Shown piece after piece: positions 1-13,038 of a DNA stretch of 64,000 nt; position 1 is the stretch's first letter, and each line of letters opens with the position of its first letter. The notes under the pieces were generated by a model that did not search any database, was not told where the DNA came from, and saw nothing but the letters and a program-made list of their open reading frames with translations. A program made the position numbers and the translations under genes. This stretch comes from Branchipolynoe longqiensis (taxonomy: Eukaryota > Annelida > Polychaeta > Phyllodocida > Polynoidae): NCBI GenBank assembly GCA_030323885.1, contig CM059190.1, positions 81,584,709 through 81,648,708 on the forward strand. Reading direction: 5' to 3'.

Positions 1-181
1 CTGATGCCACCATGACCCAATATCCCACTCAGTCATGTTATCCTGACACGGAGCCAACCAGTCCTTAACCGATCCTATTAATGCTGAGTGCCAGGCTAGG
101 ACGCGGCAAGTATAAATTTGATAAGTCATTGGTTTGACTCGACCAGGATTGGAGGCCTGTGCTCTACTGATTCGGCGACCA
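1..181 (-). repeat. SINE-A copy, truncated by window edge
   Basis: Minus-strand match to the SINE-A family described at 49,925-50,275: tRNA-like head (right side) and body segment with the conserved ctaggaagcgacaagtatc-like stretch. Confidence 0.8.
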
Positions 182-304
182 TTCAGACTTTTAGAAAAGG
201 TGTGCTTTGTGGGTGAATCAGTGGGTGAATAGGTGAATGGTTGGTGGTATGAGATATATGAGGCATCAATCTGTTATGGATGAAGTTCTAGCCAAGCCTC
301 GGAT

Positions 305-620
305 GATGTGGCCTAATTGGTAGAGCGCAGGCTTCCCGTGCGGAAGGTCGGGAGTTCAAATCCCAGCTGAGTCAAACCAATGACTTATCACATTGATACT
401 TGTTGCTATTTAGACTACTACTTGGCATTACTAGGATATGAGGACTGGTTAGCACAGTATCAGGATAATGTGACTGAGGGATGTCGGGTCATGGTGCTGG
501 TGGCCTGGTCTCCCAGTGGGGCAGCACTACAAAGTCACCATGAGTGTGCACTGTCACAAGCAAGTCGGCACCCGTTGTGATATGCCCTTAGATGTTGCTA
601 GGACGGAAAACAACAAAGAA
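305..620 (+). repeat. SINE-A copy
   Basis: tRNA-like head (gtggcctaattggtagagcg, then gggagttcaaatccc), body and 3' tail with the gatatg...tagatgttgctaggacg end. A shortened tail duplicate follows to ~665. Confidence 0.85.
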
Positions 621-1172
621 ACAATCTAGCCAAGATGTTGCTAGGACGTCAACAACAAACAAACAATCTAGCCAAGCACAATAGAAGCTTACATTTTGGA
701 GGAGGGGGTAAAATGAAAGAAGGAGGGGGCTATGCTAGGATGTAACAGTAGTAGCATTGGTATAAGTAACTTGTATTTATTTACATAGACAGTGACTGAC
801 TGGTACTCTGTGCCGGCTATTAAATAACACAGGACGTGACTGAACTAAAAGAGGCTATTATTCCAACAGAGAGTATAGACATATTCGCATTAAAGAGCCC
901 TGGCCATAACACTGTATACATTTGTCCTTATAATATAGAGGTTCTGAATAGATGTATAAGTATGTATTAAAAAAACTTACGAGCAAGTGGCGTGTCACGA
1001 CCCGCCCAGGCGGTGGAGAGCTAGGTGCCTGCCCCCCTCGCCCCGATCAGGGGGTGGGGCAGGACACGACTGAGGTTATTACATGCGATAAAGGGTTTAT
1101 CACTATCTATATATTCATACATACATAAGTATATACACAGAAAAATGCAATGGTGTTTGCATCTATAAGTAT

Positions 1173-1330
1173 ATGAGACTGTCTCAAAAGGTGCTAAGCA
1201 ATATGGGACAAAATGTGTTGATCCCAGCGTTACGACGATCAACATAACTAACGTCGTATGGGGGCTTATGCATTTGCAGGTCCGGATGAACTGATTATGA
1301 TTTACCCGGATATTAATAATATCATCGTTC
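1173..1330 (+). repeat. Partial MITE with GAGACTGTCTCAAAAGGTG end
   Basis: Carries the left terminus shared with complete copies at 36,862-37,116 and 44,774-45,038 but lacks the second inverted end. Confidence 0.55.
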
Positions 1331-1779
1331 AGGCCCATATTATAAAGCGATCGCGAAAAGATCGGGGTCGAACTAAATCGGGTTTCAGTTTACTGAATTA
1401 CATTTGAATTAAAGAATTCTGGTTTCAATGAATCATTGCGTTATATCAGAATTTGCGTTAAATTGGGGCATGTTATAACAGGGTTTCACTGTATTATATA
1501 TACAAAGAAATTCAATTATATATGTGCATATATAAGAATATAAATATATGTATAATATATACATATATGTGTGTATATATATGTAGAAATCAGTTTGAAA
1601 TCAGGAGGCAGAGTGACTGCCCGGGGCAGATATCGCCCGGTGGTGGCGCTCGGGCCCGGCTAGCCGGGCAAATCCCGGGCAGGTCAGTGCGATTGGACCA
1701 AATAGATATAATAAACACTTATATGAATAATAATAATAATATGAAACCATCCGCCTGTGTTATATTTGCATAATTCATT

Positions 1780-1880
1780 ATACATCCTATATATAGTCAT
1801 ATAGTAGATATATATATAATATAATATATAGTATATATATATATATATAAATAGTATATACTATATATATACATACACTC
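1780..1880. repeat. AT dinucleotide-rich tract
   Basis: Long runs of TA repeats with short interruptions. Confidence 0.9.
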
Positions 1881-2124
1881 TGAGGAGAAAAACTGACTGG
1901 TTGAGAAAGGTGATAATCTCTTACAAAGAAAAGAAAGTTATCTGCCCCTTATCTAAAAGAAAACTAAATTCAGCTGCTACTGCACATTTCGAGCCCAGTC
2001 GCTAGTGTGATTAGCCACAGGGTCTTGGCGCATTTGGTGAATAGTCAGGTAATAATGTATCATATATCTAGATAATACCCTCTCCATTCATGACATGGCA
2101 ATAATATGGTTAAAATTTAAGACG

Positions 2125-2605
2125 TATTCGCCATCGTGACACTCAAAACACATATTTTATACTAAGTTGCGGTTGATTTGTTGGCCCTGGTGCCAACAGT
2201 TTTTCTACACTGCAGACAGTATGCACATGACCCTTTTTTAAAACTAAGGTCAACACCAAAAAACATTTTAGCGCCTTTTTTGAGGGGCAGCTGGACGTTA
2301 CCACCTCATATAGTTTAACTAGAACTAGATCTCTATCAATTAGTAAATAACACTTTTCTTTTCTTCTATGGGAATTTGTTTCCCTTGGACCCACGAAGAT
2401 ATATGCATTGTGAGCTTTCTACGTGTTCTAATGGAGTGGTCTTTTGGCACATAATTAGATTGTGTCTGCCTTTACCATGGTAAAAGCGATGGTTTTGGAA
2501 CAAAAAACAGCGCGCATGTCCCGCCGTGACAGATGGCCTATGCTGCCGGCCCCACCACGAACGCGTAAAGCAACCACAAATCATATCAAATCAATCAATC
2601 AAATA
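2125..2605 (+). mobile_element. 3' end of a LINE with AATC tail
   Basis: Similar along its length, in inverse orientation, to 33,926-34,320, where the same sequence follows an RNase H-like coding remnant. Ends in a short (AATC)n tail at ~2,585-2,600, typical of a non-LTR retrotransposon 3' end. A (TA)n microsatellite follows at 2,641-2,683. Confidence 0.7.
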
Positions 2606-2636
2606 TTGTAACTTAGATATATATATGTATGTTGTT

Positions 2637-2686
<50 letters not shown>

Positions 2687-2859
2687 CTGTATCATCATTA
2701 TACGAGTATAATTAATGGAAAGCTTTTCTACCTCAGGCTCCTTCTATACCGCCCCCCTCGGTAATTTACTGTTGGGTTCTTGATATTTCTGGTCATCAAC
2801 TACTGTGCTCTAATTGATGTTAACATCTAGCCAGAGATTATATTCAGCAACCCGCTTCT

Positions 2860-3540
2860 AGTTATATTGTCTCATTATTTCACAAGTAGAGTTAATTATA
2901 ATTTATATATTACCTCAAGATGTATATATTGCATGTATACCTATACATATTATATATATGTAAATGTTTTATATGTACATATTATAGTCTGGATATATTA
3001 TAGTTTATGTAATTATATATGTGCATATACGTATATTTTATATAGTATGTATATATATATATATATTATATTATGTATATAGCATTGTATACAGTGTTAT
3101 ATACTGTAATGTATTAGATGCATATTAGTGTGCTATATGTGTGATTGTATTATAATATGCAGAGCGTGTATTCTATAATGAAAATAATTATATATGTATG
3201 GTGTTATTATATACAATATAATATTTATAGTATATATATTATATATATTATTACACAGGCTTTCCAGCATCTTACTATATATTTTTATGTTGTGTATATA
3301 TAAATCTATACAGTACATGATATTTATACCATATAATTTTATATGATAGTAATAATATAAATATATAATATCTTTAGGATATAACATCCCATAAAATCTA
3401 TGGTGATATACGGATATGACATGTATATAATAGTAATAAATATATAAACAGTGTCATCCCCCAACATCTATTATATAATAAGATATATAAATATATAATA
3501 ATATGAACATATATATATATATAATATATATCTGTCTACT
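2860..3540. repeat. AT-rich simple sequence
   Basis: About 680 bp dominated by TATA-type runs; overlapping short frames are not coding. Confidence 0.85.
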
Positions 3541-3939
3541 TTAAACCGACAGAGACATGCGGCATGGGCATGGTTTCTGCATATTTACAGGCCTGTGTGT
3601 AGGCTACATCTAGTCACAGACTCCGCACCTCAATTGTTAAGTAATTACCATCTGTCAGAGGAAAATAAAATTGCATTCACCACCACTACGTCACTTGTTT
3701 TTGAAAATATCGGGTGGGGAGGGAAAATTATACTCGTTGAATTTCGGAAAGCATCTCGACGCTCAGTAACCTGCGACCCGAGTAACAGGAAACATTATTT
3801 GACCTGGCCTCGCTTTTAATTTTGGATTGATATTTGGTGACTGGCCATGTGGTGGTCTTGGACTGTTTTCTCCACTTGCATCCCAGGTGTAATTTGGTGT
3901 GATGGGCACACTACCCAGCCACAGTCCTACACATCCTTT

Positions 3940-4295
3940 CATAGACCATCGGAAGTTAGCTTCGTGGGTTCGAATCCCTGCTCGAGGTCAAACACAATGG
4001 GATCCGTTAAAAATTGATACTTGTCGCTTCCTAGCCTGGCGCTCAGCATTATTAGGATATGGCAAGGACTGGTTAGCTCAGTATCAGGATAATGTGACTC
4101 AGTGGGATATCACCCAACGACAGTCTAACTCCTTTAAGACCCTCGGAAGTTACTTCGTGGGTTCGAATCCTGGTTGAGTCAAACCAATGACTTAAAACTT
4201 GATACTTGTCGCTTCCTAGCCGGGCGCTCAGCATTATTAGGATAGGGCAAGGACTGGTTGGCTCAGTATCAGGATAATGTGACTGAGTGGGATAT
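3940..4295 (+). repeat. Two head-to-tail SINE-A fragments
   Basis: Two consecutive ~180-bp units, each with a tRNA B-box-like motif (gggttcgaatcc) followed by the same body start (gatacttgtcgcttcctagc). Confidence 0.75.
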
Positions 4296-4506
4296 CTGGT
4301 CACATGTGAGAAAGAATGCTAGTTTTATGTTACAATTAAATTACCTGATGTATTATCAAATAAAAATGTTACCCCATTAGCAATATTCTGTAAATATCAG
4401 GGCCTAGCATGCTAACTGACCTAGTGACAGGAAATGTAACCAACTTATCCCTTTTACTCATTCGGGGTCATTGCAGGGCACATTAGACAGCGAAGCCGTT
4501 GGGCTC

Positions 4507-4600
4507 CCCCCCCCCCCCCCCCCCCCAGCAGCCAGCAGCCAGCAGCCACCCTTTGGGTGGGGTGTGTGGTGGGGGTGGGGGTCTCTCTGGGAAGGGGACC
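4507..4600. repeat. Poly-C and CAGCAGC/G-rich low complexity
   Basis: A run of about 20 C followed by cagcagcc repeats and a G-rich block. Confidence 0.9.
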
Positions 4601-5139
4601 ACAACCAATACCACATGCTAATCATGCCATGCCTCCTCATTGCACCCCTCCCATTCGTCAGCATCCCTGACACGCCCTCTCTCAACACCCAATCACAATC
4701 CTCCAAAGGTGAGCCCCCTCAGCTTCTCACTTCACTTGGTCACTCTGCTCATTTCCACCGGACTGACCACTAACCTCCTTTTTCCCCACCCACCCACTCT
4801 GCCAAGATTTTAAGACATTAGATTATATAATTTTAATAACGATTTAATTAATGACATTTAACCTTAAATACATATACATGATTATTACTGTTAATAAATA
4901 AGTAACTGTTGCTACCCGCTAATTGCTCTGTCATTATTCAACTCAGCTCAATTGTTCATTTGTCTCATCTCCCCTCACCTCACTAACATCCCTCACCACT
5001 CCGATCACCACATGACCTTTTCCCTGCAGCATTCGGTTGCCACACCTGAAAATGTAAAGCCCCCGGGGGCTGCCCGGAATAAAGCCATGTCCTCCAACTC
5101 ATGCTTCCCTGTAATGTATTCATCATCATCATGCTGTCG

Positions 5140-5430
5140 GTCGTGATGCGACAAAGACTGCTTTCATTACTTGACTGCCGCTCTCCATTTAACTCTCTGC
5201 TGTGAGAGTGATGCCATGAGTCAGTCTTAATGTCTCTCAGCTTCAGGTTTCTCTTGATGGTATCCTTGAACCGGGGACGAGGGGCACCCTCTCTTTCTGT
5301 AACCAGAAGACAGTTGAGAGTAGAGGATCTGCTTTGGTAGCCTGTCTGATGACATCCTCATGAGGTGTCCAGTCCACCGGAGATTCTTTTTGATCAGAAG
5401 ATCTTCCATAGAGGGCAGCCCCATCCGTTC
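5140..5430 (-). mobile_element. Non-LTR retrotransposon fragment, C-terminal end of pol
   Basis: Minus-strand peptide LRWTGHLMRMSSDRLPKQIL matches the conserved region after the reverse transcriptase of many endonuclease-RT proteins (LRWxGHxxRMxxxRxPKxxL). A frameshift separates it from the continuing FKDTIKRNLK segment, so it is a dead fragment. Confidence 0.75.
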
Positions 5431-5872
5431 GAGTATTTCCTTATTTGTCTTTGTATTATATGTGTATATATAGTTACAAAGATAACATCACAAAGCATTA
5501 TACCAGAAAAATGTAAGGATATTAATCCATGTAGAATATCTATTATTATTATTATTCGGATGGAACCATGTCCTACATCTCATGATGTGTTCAGCAGCAC
5601 GACGCGGGAACTCCAATACACTTCTATATGGATCGTTTATTATCCACTTCTGGTGGGGCACCAAACACAAGTGACCTGTCAACGGTCCAGTCAAAGGACG
5701 GAGATAACTTCTCATGGTGAGGGGTGAGCACTAGCTACAGTACAGGGACAGTCCACCAGTGGGGGCTGCCTTTGGCTAGCCTGCTGCCACCTGTTGCTGC
5801 AAAGCAGCAAAGGCGGTCAGCATAGTCCTTGCTGCCACCGTGTGGTGGTGAGGCTCATGTACAGACTACTAC

Positions 5873-6178
5873 AGTATAACCCCGTTAAACCAAACGATTG
5901 GTTAATCCAAACTTTTTTTGGCGGCCCGGCAAAATACTACCATTTATCATATGAAAAAGATGGTTAAACCAAAGTCGGTTAATCCAAATTATCGGTTAAT
6001 CCAAACAAAATTGTTGGACCCCAGGCCACTTCCAGTATGGTTAAACCAAAACTTTCATGTGGTTATAATGTCATCTGAGATCCCACCAACTTGTTTATAT
6101 GATAAATGGTAGGGCCACCGAAAAAGTTTGATTTAACCGATTGTTTGGGTTAACCAAGCTTGGTTTAACAGGGTTATA
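5873..6178 (+). mobile_element. Pogo/Tigger-like MITE (CAGTATAACCCCGTTAAACC ends)
   Basis: Starts TA-cagtataaccccgttaaac and ends with the inverted form ggtttaacagggttatact; the inside consists of repeated ggttaatccaaa/ggtttaacca blocks. TA-flanked CAGT ends fit the Tc1/mariner-pogo group. Relatives at 6,250-6,360, 10,940-11,050 and 41,165-41,665. Confidence 0.7.
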
Positions 6179-6249
6179 CTGGATGTACCCAAACAACAAT
6201 AATCAAAGTGTCCACATACATTGTATATTATTATTACATGTGCAATACA

Positions 6250-6360
6250 TGCTTAGTCAAAGTCAAAGTCGAAGCCAAGGCTTGGTTAAACCAATGATCG
6301 CTTACTCCAAACAAATTTCTAGGGTCCCTTCAAGTTTGGTTTAATGGGGTTATATTGTAC
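6250..6360 (+). mobile_element. Fragment of the same pogo-like MITE
   Basis: Right-end portion with tggtttaatggggttatatt. Confidence 0.6.
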
Positions 6361-7119
6361 ATTGTTATTAAATTACCCAGTGTGTCTATTTTGTATGCGT
6401 ATTTGTTTTATCATTTGCCAGATGATAAAGCAGAGATGGCAACTGCTCCGATTTTGTAGGAACACTTCCGATTCTGATATCACTTCTAATGTCACGTGCA
6501 TGTGCAAATCTTCCGATTTTCACGCTCACCCACCTCACACAAAAATCAGCTAATATGAAAAAGGCAAAATCAGTGACTTACATCAGCTTAAAGACATCAA
6601 CAACTCAAGGTGGCAAGCAGAGCCTAGGAAATGACACATAGACACACAGTCGGATACATGATGTTATGTAAAGCGCCTGAGAACAGCTTGCTGGATCGGT
6701 CGCTATATAAATATATATATTTTTTTTAAATTTTTTTTTTTTTAATGATGGAACTTGTATGAAAAACTATATAATATAATTATATATATATATTGTATGA
6801 TTATACTATGTCATGATCTATCTCCAATTGCAGTGCCATGTGTTTCCGAACAAAAACTGATCTTCCTAATATAATGTTAAAATCTTCCTATTTTTGGTCA
6901 CACAATGTTGGCATCTCTGGATAAAACCAGATAGCCCCCGCCCCCACACCCCCACATTACCCTTCAATATGGAAATAAAAATTGTTCTCCTCAGTCTATA
7001 TCTGTTGTATTTGCAATTCCTGAATGAGGTGTGTTGGTGTTCTCGTTGTGTCAGACATTACTGCCACCGTGGAGAGGGGTGGTGCTAGTCCATAGTACAG
7101 CAATGGGCGGGCTATCCTA

Positions 7120-7180
7120 CAATTACCCCTGCCGTCCTGATATGACCTTAGATGTTGCCACCACGTAAAACTCCAAAAAG
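7120..7180 (+). repeat. SINE-A tail fragment
   Basis: Matches the conserved 3' end cctgatatgaccttagatg. Confidence 0.65.
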
Positions 7181-7204
7181 CCTAACCTACAATTGCCTGC
7201 CTGA

Positions 7205-7425
7205 CAAAGTGAAGCATTTGAAGAGTTCAGGCGCAAAAACCGACAAACGCCATTCAGGCCGAAATTAAATGAAACCATGACTACCTGGTTTGAGCTGAAG
7301 CAGCCATCATTCCGATAATCAAATCTGTTTATTGAATGTTTTTTTTTCCAGAAACTAATACGTCGCCTATATAATGCATTGTAATGCATGCAATTGAAAG
7401 ACTTTACCTGTAAAGCACAACAACT
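7205..7425 (+). mobile_element. Partial MITE with GAGTTCAGGCGCAAAA end
   Basis: Left terminus gaagagttcaggcgcaaaaa as in copies at 13,039-13,287 and 58,094-58,630; the other terminus is missing. Confidence 0.6.
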
Positions 7426-7654
7426 AAGTATATATTACAGAGAACAACTAAAATAGATTTGTCTGCTTTTTTCCACTTGAATTCTTCATTTGGAGCTAGT
7501 TGAAAATCCTGCCAACTGCAGAATGTATTCTCACACGGCCCACCCCCCATCCCATGTATTAACAATCAATTTACAAAGTATTGCTTATGAATGGTATTCC
7601 AATTGTAACCAGCCTCCGAGTGAGGGAGTCAAAGGCAATGCCTCTATTTGAGTC

Positions 7655-8070
7655 CTCACCCCCCCCCCCCCCCCCCCCCCCCACTGTTCACGGTGATAGT
7701 AGGCTATTTGAGTCGATCTATTCTGACCTTACTTCTGAACCTTCCCCGTGAAATTGCAACTAAAATAGACTGTACATCGCTGGAGGCTATGGCTCTGCCT
7801 GCACAATCATCCTCCAGTAAGGAGAGACCCTTCTCTGTGGTTATCAAAGATGCGGGTCGCACTTTTGAATCAGCACTCCTCATTTCTTTACACCTCTCCA
7901 GTACCGACTTTCCCTCCCCGCCCCGACCTCCCCGACCACACGCACCCTTTGCTGCCCTCCCCACACCACACCACACCCACCGTCTGGTCCCCCCACCACC
8001 ACCACCACACCACACCCACCCTATGGTGACTCCCCCCCCCCCCCACCTCCATTCCTCTCTGTCCCCCGGA
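7655..8070. repeat. C-rich low-complexity sequence
   Basis: A poly-C run near 7,659-7,682 and CCACACC/CCCCAC-rich sequence from ~7,910; it creates proline-rich and, on the minus strand, glycine-rich false frames. Confidence 0.8.
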
Positions 8071-8147
8071 GTAGCTACTAGCTATTCAACTAAATAACTA
8101 CTCTCCAGAGAGACTGTAGGTCCCAATGTTCGTGGTGCATTCCTTAA

Positions 8148-8573
8148 GGCCCTGTCACATTACGGCGTATGGCGGGAGCGTATTGAAAACCTACGTAGGT
8201 CCTGCACGTGCCGGCCTATGATGACATTTGGTGACCTTTCGGGTGGTTTTGAGCGTATGTGGAACCTACGAGGAGCGTACGAGGAGCGTATGAGGAGCGT
8301 ATGGGAGCGTGCTGTGACATTTTTTGACAGTATGGGCCATGCGCCCTCATAGGTCGTTTTTTTTTTAGCATGCACAACAAAATTTGGACGGACGGATTTA
8401 TGAAAGCGTATGGCGGCGTATGCCTCATACGCTTCACATACGCCGGCATCTGGCAGCGTATGAGTAGCGTATGAGTAGCGTATGAGTAGCGTATACGGCG
8501 TATGCCGACGTATATGACGTAACGCGCTTACGCCGCCATACGCTCCCGCAAAAAACCCTAATGTGACAGCCCC
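8148..8573. mobile_element. TTAA-target MITE with long inverted ends
   Basis: Flanked by TTAA at 8,144-8,147 and 8,574-8,577. Ends read ggccctgtcacattacggcg and, inverted, ggggctgtcacattaggg; the inside has gcgtatgagtagcgtatgag repeats and further inverted ATACGC motifs. TTAA duplication fits piggyBac or Kolobok superfamilies; no transposase inside. Confidence 0.8.
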
Positions 8574-8814
8574 TTAAGTGATGTATATATTGTATTACTT
8601 TTATATAACGTGATTGGAATGTAAATATCATTGGAGACTTCTTTAGCATTCAATACACTTTAGACTTCCCGAGGACAACTGAACTGTATTACTTTGTCTG
8701 GCTTTACGAAAACCAAATGTACACATGCTCTACGATTCAAATTGTAATCTTTAGACAGGTCTAATAATTGTTTGAATTATATGGTAGAAGAAATTGAATG
8801 CAAGCTGTGAAGGG

Positions 8815-10685
8815 GCACAGACTTCGCCCACCTAAACTGCCAGAGCGCATCCAAAAAAATAGACATAATAAAAATGCATCTAAAAAAAGACAATCTAGAT
8901 GTACTAACATTATCAGAGACATGGTTCACTGACAAACACCAAAACAATGCCCTCAATATAGACGGATATAGGCTTGTATGTAGTGACAGACAACATATTA
9001 ATGCAATAAACCAAGCAAACAAGGGTGGAGGTGTTGCCATCTACTGCAAAGCCACCAAAAACCTAGACGCTGAAATGCTAAAACCAGCAAATTTCTCAAA
9101 TGTGCCTAATAAAAAACGAAAAACAAGCAAAAGTAGCCATAGCGAGCCTCTATAGGCCATCGTCAGGTGAAATTGAATTATTGCTTGAAGCCCTAGAAAA
9201 CAGTATAAACACTAACAAAGGCAGAAATCTTTGTGCGAGGGGACTTCAATGTGAAGTACAGCGGCAATGAAAAAAATAAACTAATGCTGCAAACCACCAT
9301 CAAAATCTTAGGCCTGCAGCAGCTCATCACTGAAAGCGCAAGGCTAAGCAACAATATCTCAACAATCGATCTAATACTAACCAACTCAAACCATGCCACA
9401 AAATGGGGCACTAGAAGCTGGGGTATAAATGACCACAAGCTAGTATATGTAACCAGGAAAAAGCTTAAAAGCACAAATCACTATGAATACAAAATGGGCA
9501 AATCCCTAAAGAAACTACTCAGAAGAGTCATTAAAAAACAACCTTCCCTAAATTTAAACAGCAGTACACAGAACAGAAATGATATTGACATCTACTGGAA
9601 CAATATCATCACAGAAATTTAAAAAAATCAATTCATGAAATGTGTCCCATAAGGAAACTAAAAATACAAAAACACCAAGACCCTTGTGTAGACAATGACC
9701 TACTAACACTGATTACAACCAAGCGAAACCTAGGTGACAAAGCAAAGCACACAAAAGCACTAGAGGATGAAATTGCCTACCACACAGCCAGAAACATCTC
9801 ACTCAAAGCGGTGAGAACAGCAAACAAGAAATACATAATAAAACAGGACAGGGATTGGGGAAGCAACACAAATAAATTCTGGAAGAATGTAAACCGGCTA
9901 TTTCCCAAATATAACACAGATGAATCCATAGACTTCCAGGACAATGAAGGCAACACACTCACAAATAGAGATGCAGCCAACAAACTAAACTCACACTTCA
10001 CCATGGCTGGACAAAAACTATTGACAAACTTACACACAAAACTGGGAAAATAAATCAGGAATTACACAGGATGAAATCTCCACCTGTAAAACTGATATAA
10101 TAGAGCCAACAAAATTAATAAATGACATAAACACAAACAAACCAAGTGGAATAGATGACATCCCCACCAAAATATTGAAGGAGGCACTAGAAGCCATCCC
10201 GGCCACCATGGTAGACCTATTCAACATCTCTTTTGAGCAGGGGCGCTTCATCACAGCCTGGAAGATGGCAACCATTACCCCCATCCACAAAAGTGGCGAC
10301 AAGCAAAACATGGGAAGCTATAGGCCGATATCAATTTTGCAAACTCCAGGCAAGTTAATTGAGAAAATATTCCACAGACATATAAATGAGCACCTGGAGA
10401 AACATAATATACTAAATAAAAGACAAGGAGGCTTCAGAAAATTGCACTCCACGTACAAAACTATAGCAAACCTAACAAGTGACATACTGGCGTCCATGAA
10501 CCCACAAAAGTAGTTGGGGCAGCCTTCATTGACTTCAGCAAAGCTTTTGACACTGTAGACCATGATATACTACTGAACAAATTAAAGAACATGGGCATAA
10601 GATCTAACACCATGAGCTGGATAAAATGCTACCTAACAAACAGGCAACAAAAGACAGAATTAAACAATGCCCTATCGGACCAATA
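8815..10685 (+). mobile_element. Non-LTR retrotransposon remnant (APE endonuclease + reverse transcriptase)
   Basis: A broken pol reading frame spread over several frames. The endonuclease part shows LDVLTLSETWFTDKHQN, then RGDFNVKY and a late NDHKLVY (normally SDH). The RT part shows NMGSYRPISILQTPGKLIEK and FIDFSKAFDTVDHDILLNKL, the RT block carrying the first catalytic Asp. It stops at ~10,685 before the YxDD box. The 5' end of the endonuclease also appears cut. Several frameshifts and an in-frame stop after MNPQK make it non-functional. The domain order fits CR1/L2/jockey-like elements; the clade is not resolved. Confidence 0.9.
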
Positions 10686-10939
10686 GCCTGTCATGTCAGG
10701 GTCGATTAAAATTATACTTTCAAAGGCAAAGAATGCATTTATCTAGATTTGAACCTGCTTATGGTCCGAGGAAACATATTCTGCTCTTGGTTCAATATTT
10801 CCCATTTGCCATCCCCACTTCAAGTGTGGGAAATGACGGGTTCTCTCCCCGGCTGAGTTCAATGTCAAGCCTCCATAGAATACGGGTATTCCGAGTTCTG
10901 CTGGTCCATCAGGAAGCATATATTACATCTGGAATACAA

Positions 10940-11050
10940 GCTTACTCAAAGTCAAAGTCAAAGCCAAAGCTTGGTTAAACCAATGATCGGTTAATCCAAA
11001 CAAATTTCTAGGGTCCCTTCAAGTTTGGTTTAACGGGGTTATACTGTATA
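10940..11050 (+). mobile_element. Pogo-like MITE fragment (right end)
   Basis: Ends ggtttaacggggttatactg followed by TA, nearly identical to 6,250-6,360. Confidence 0.65.
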
Positions 11051-11282
11051 CCTGTCTGAGAGGTCACTGCAGACTACTACACTCGTTCCATTGGAATTGT
11101 AAGCCTTTTAAATGGTTTATGTTCATAAGTTGTTTAATGTTCAGAATTACATATATAGCCTACAGGCAATACACAATCTACGTACACATGGTAGCTTCAA
11201 TTACTTATACATCATGGAGTTTGTACTGGATGCAGATCATGGAGACCAGTATTATGGGGGGAGTGATGAAAATGTTAACTAT

Positions 11283-11372
11283 TGTGTCCAGAGCAGGATT
11301 CGAACTCACTCTTCTTGCCATTCTATTGCTAATGTGCTAACCATTACACTACCTAGGCCCCCTGATGCAATC
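11283..11372 (-). repeat. tRNA-like SINE head
   Basis: On the minus strand: cctaggtagtgtaatggtta (A-box region) and agttcgaatcctgc (B-box). No clean cloverleaf could be confirmed, so a tRNA-derived repeat is preferred over a tRNA gene. Confidence 0.5.
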
Positions 11373-11504
11373 ACCCTATCCACACCCACCTCACTATGTG
11401 GCTCCTTTCCTGAGAGGGCAGTGTTAACTACTGAAAATAGTACTATTAATAAAAAAGTATTATTAGGTTATTTAACCCAACTAAAAACCAACTGAAGTTT
11501 GGTT

Positions 11505-11830
11505 TCCAGTCGAGTCAAACCGATGACTTATAAAATTGATACTTGTTGCTTCCTAGCATGGCACTCAGCATTAATAGGATATGGAAAGGACTGGTTAGCA
11601 GTGTCAGGATAATGTCATCGAGTGGGATATCAGGGCATGGTGCCAGCGATCTCATTTCCCAGGTGGGCAGCACTATAAAGTCACCATGGGTGCGCACTGT
11701 CACAAATCGGTACCCGTCCTGATATGACCTAAGACGCTGCCAGCACGTAAAACTCCCAGCAACTAACCAATTCCGTCCGGATATGACCTTAGATGTTGAC
11801 AGGCTGTAAAACTCCAACAACCAACTAACT
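11505..11830 (+). repeat. SINE-A copy, head truncated
   Basis: Body and two successive tails, each ending in the gtaaaactcc-type 3' end. Confidence 0.8.
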
Positions 11831-12184
11831 AACCAACCAGTAGGTCAGGTAACACTGCACACCATTGTGGTATTGGAGTAGCAGACGCTTAGTGCAGCAC
11901 CATGATATATGGGATGGTATACTGAAGTAATATAGCGAGGTAACCATGTCAACCACTCGTGCCATAAACTATGGCAACACCGTGTTAATCTAGGTGAATC
12001 TTGCTTGATATGGATGTGTGAAGGCGGTCCATGTGTGTTGCTGATAAGGACATGATCATTAATTACATGGCACTGCTAACAGGATGCATGGGTTGAAGGG
12101 GGGGGGGGCGTGGAAGCTGAGGGCGTGTTAGAAAGAAAAAAACCCAGCAATTCTTATCACCGAATAAATCAACTGATTTGTTCC

Positions 12185-12495
12185 CGGTTGTTTGAGTTTT
12201 ACGTCCTGGAAACATCTAAGGTCAAATCAGAATGAGTACCGACTTGTAACAGTCATGGCGACTTTATAGTGCTGCCCCACTGGGAAATGAGACCGCTGGC
12301 ACCATGACACAATATCCCACATTTTCCAGACACTGAGCTAACCAGTCCTTGCCCGATCCTGTTAATGCTGAGCGCTTGGCTAGGAAGCGACAAGTATCAA
12401 TTTTATAAGTTATTGGTTTGACTCGACCGGGAACCAAACTCCCGACCTTCCGCACGCGAGGCACATTTTCTACCGATTCGTCTACCGCGCCCAGT
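12185..12495 (-). repeat. SINE-A copy, full length
   Basis: Tail at left, tRNA-like head with cgcacgcgaggc/gattcg at right. Confidence 0.85.
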
Positions 12496-13038
12496 CCTGA
12501 CTAGTTTCCAAGCCAGCTAAGCAGAACTATGCAAGCAATGTCATAATCATATCCATAGAGGTTCTAATGAGTCGGAGCAAAGTTGACCATTAAGTGGCTG
12601 TCACACATCACCAGATTGGGGGAAACGGAAAGAAACCAAAGAAAGTCTGTTCATATCCAGCAAAGTCCGGTTTGTGTCCGTACAAATTGTGAACATGCAC
12701 AAAACATGGAATGGATGCAGCCGGATTGACGTCTACTGTTCTTGGCTGGTTTGAGTTTGTTTCGTCCGTTGGCTATCCGTTCATGTCTGTTTTATGTTCA
12801 TTTTATGTCCGTTCGTCCAGCATCCTTTGACCCGATATCACAACATTTTGACACATTTGAATACATTTTGATACTCATCACGCCTGAACACTACCAGAAT
12901 AGACAATTCTGTCCGTTGCTCAATCCGGTGTGAGACACTGACAGCCACTTTATTGTCGACAAAGAATGGCAATGCTCTGTACTAGTGTTTAACTTTGTGC
13001 CAACCTATTGGGAGAGTAGTGGACTGTGCAAGAATAAT

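Noticed and set aside
305..380. tRNA gene
   Set aside because: A/B-box motifs are present, but the same head with the same downstream body recurs many times, so it is a SINE promoter rather than a tRNA gene.
5365..5727. 120-codon plus-strand frame
   Set aside because: Opposite a minus-strand LINE fragment, with no domain or splice context.
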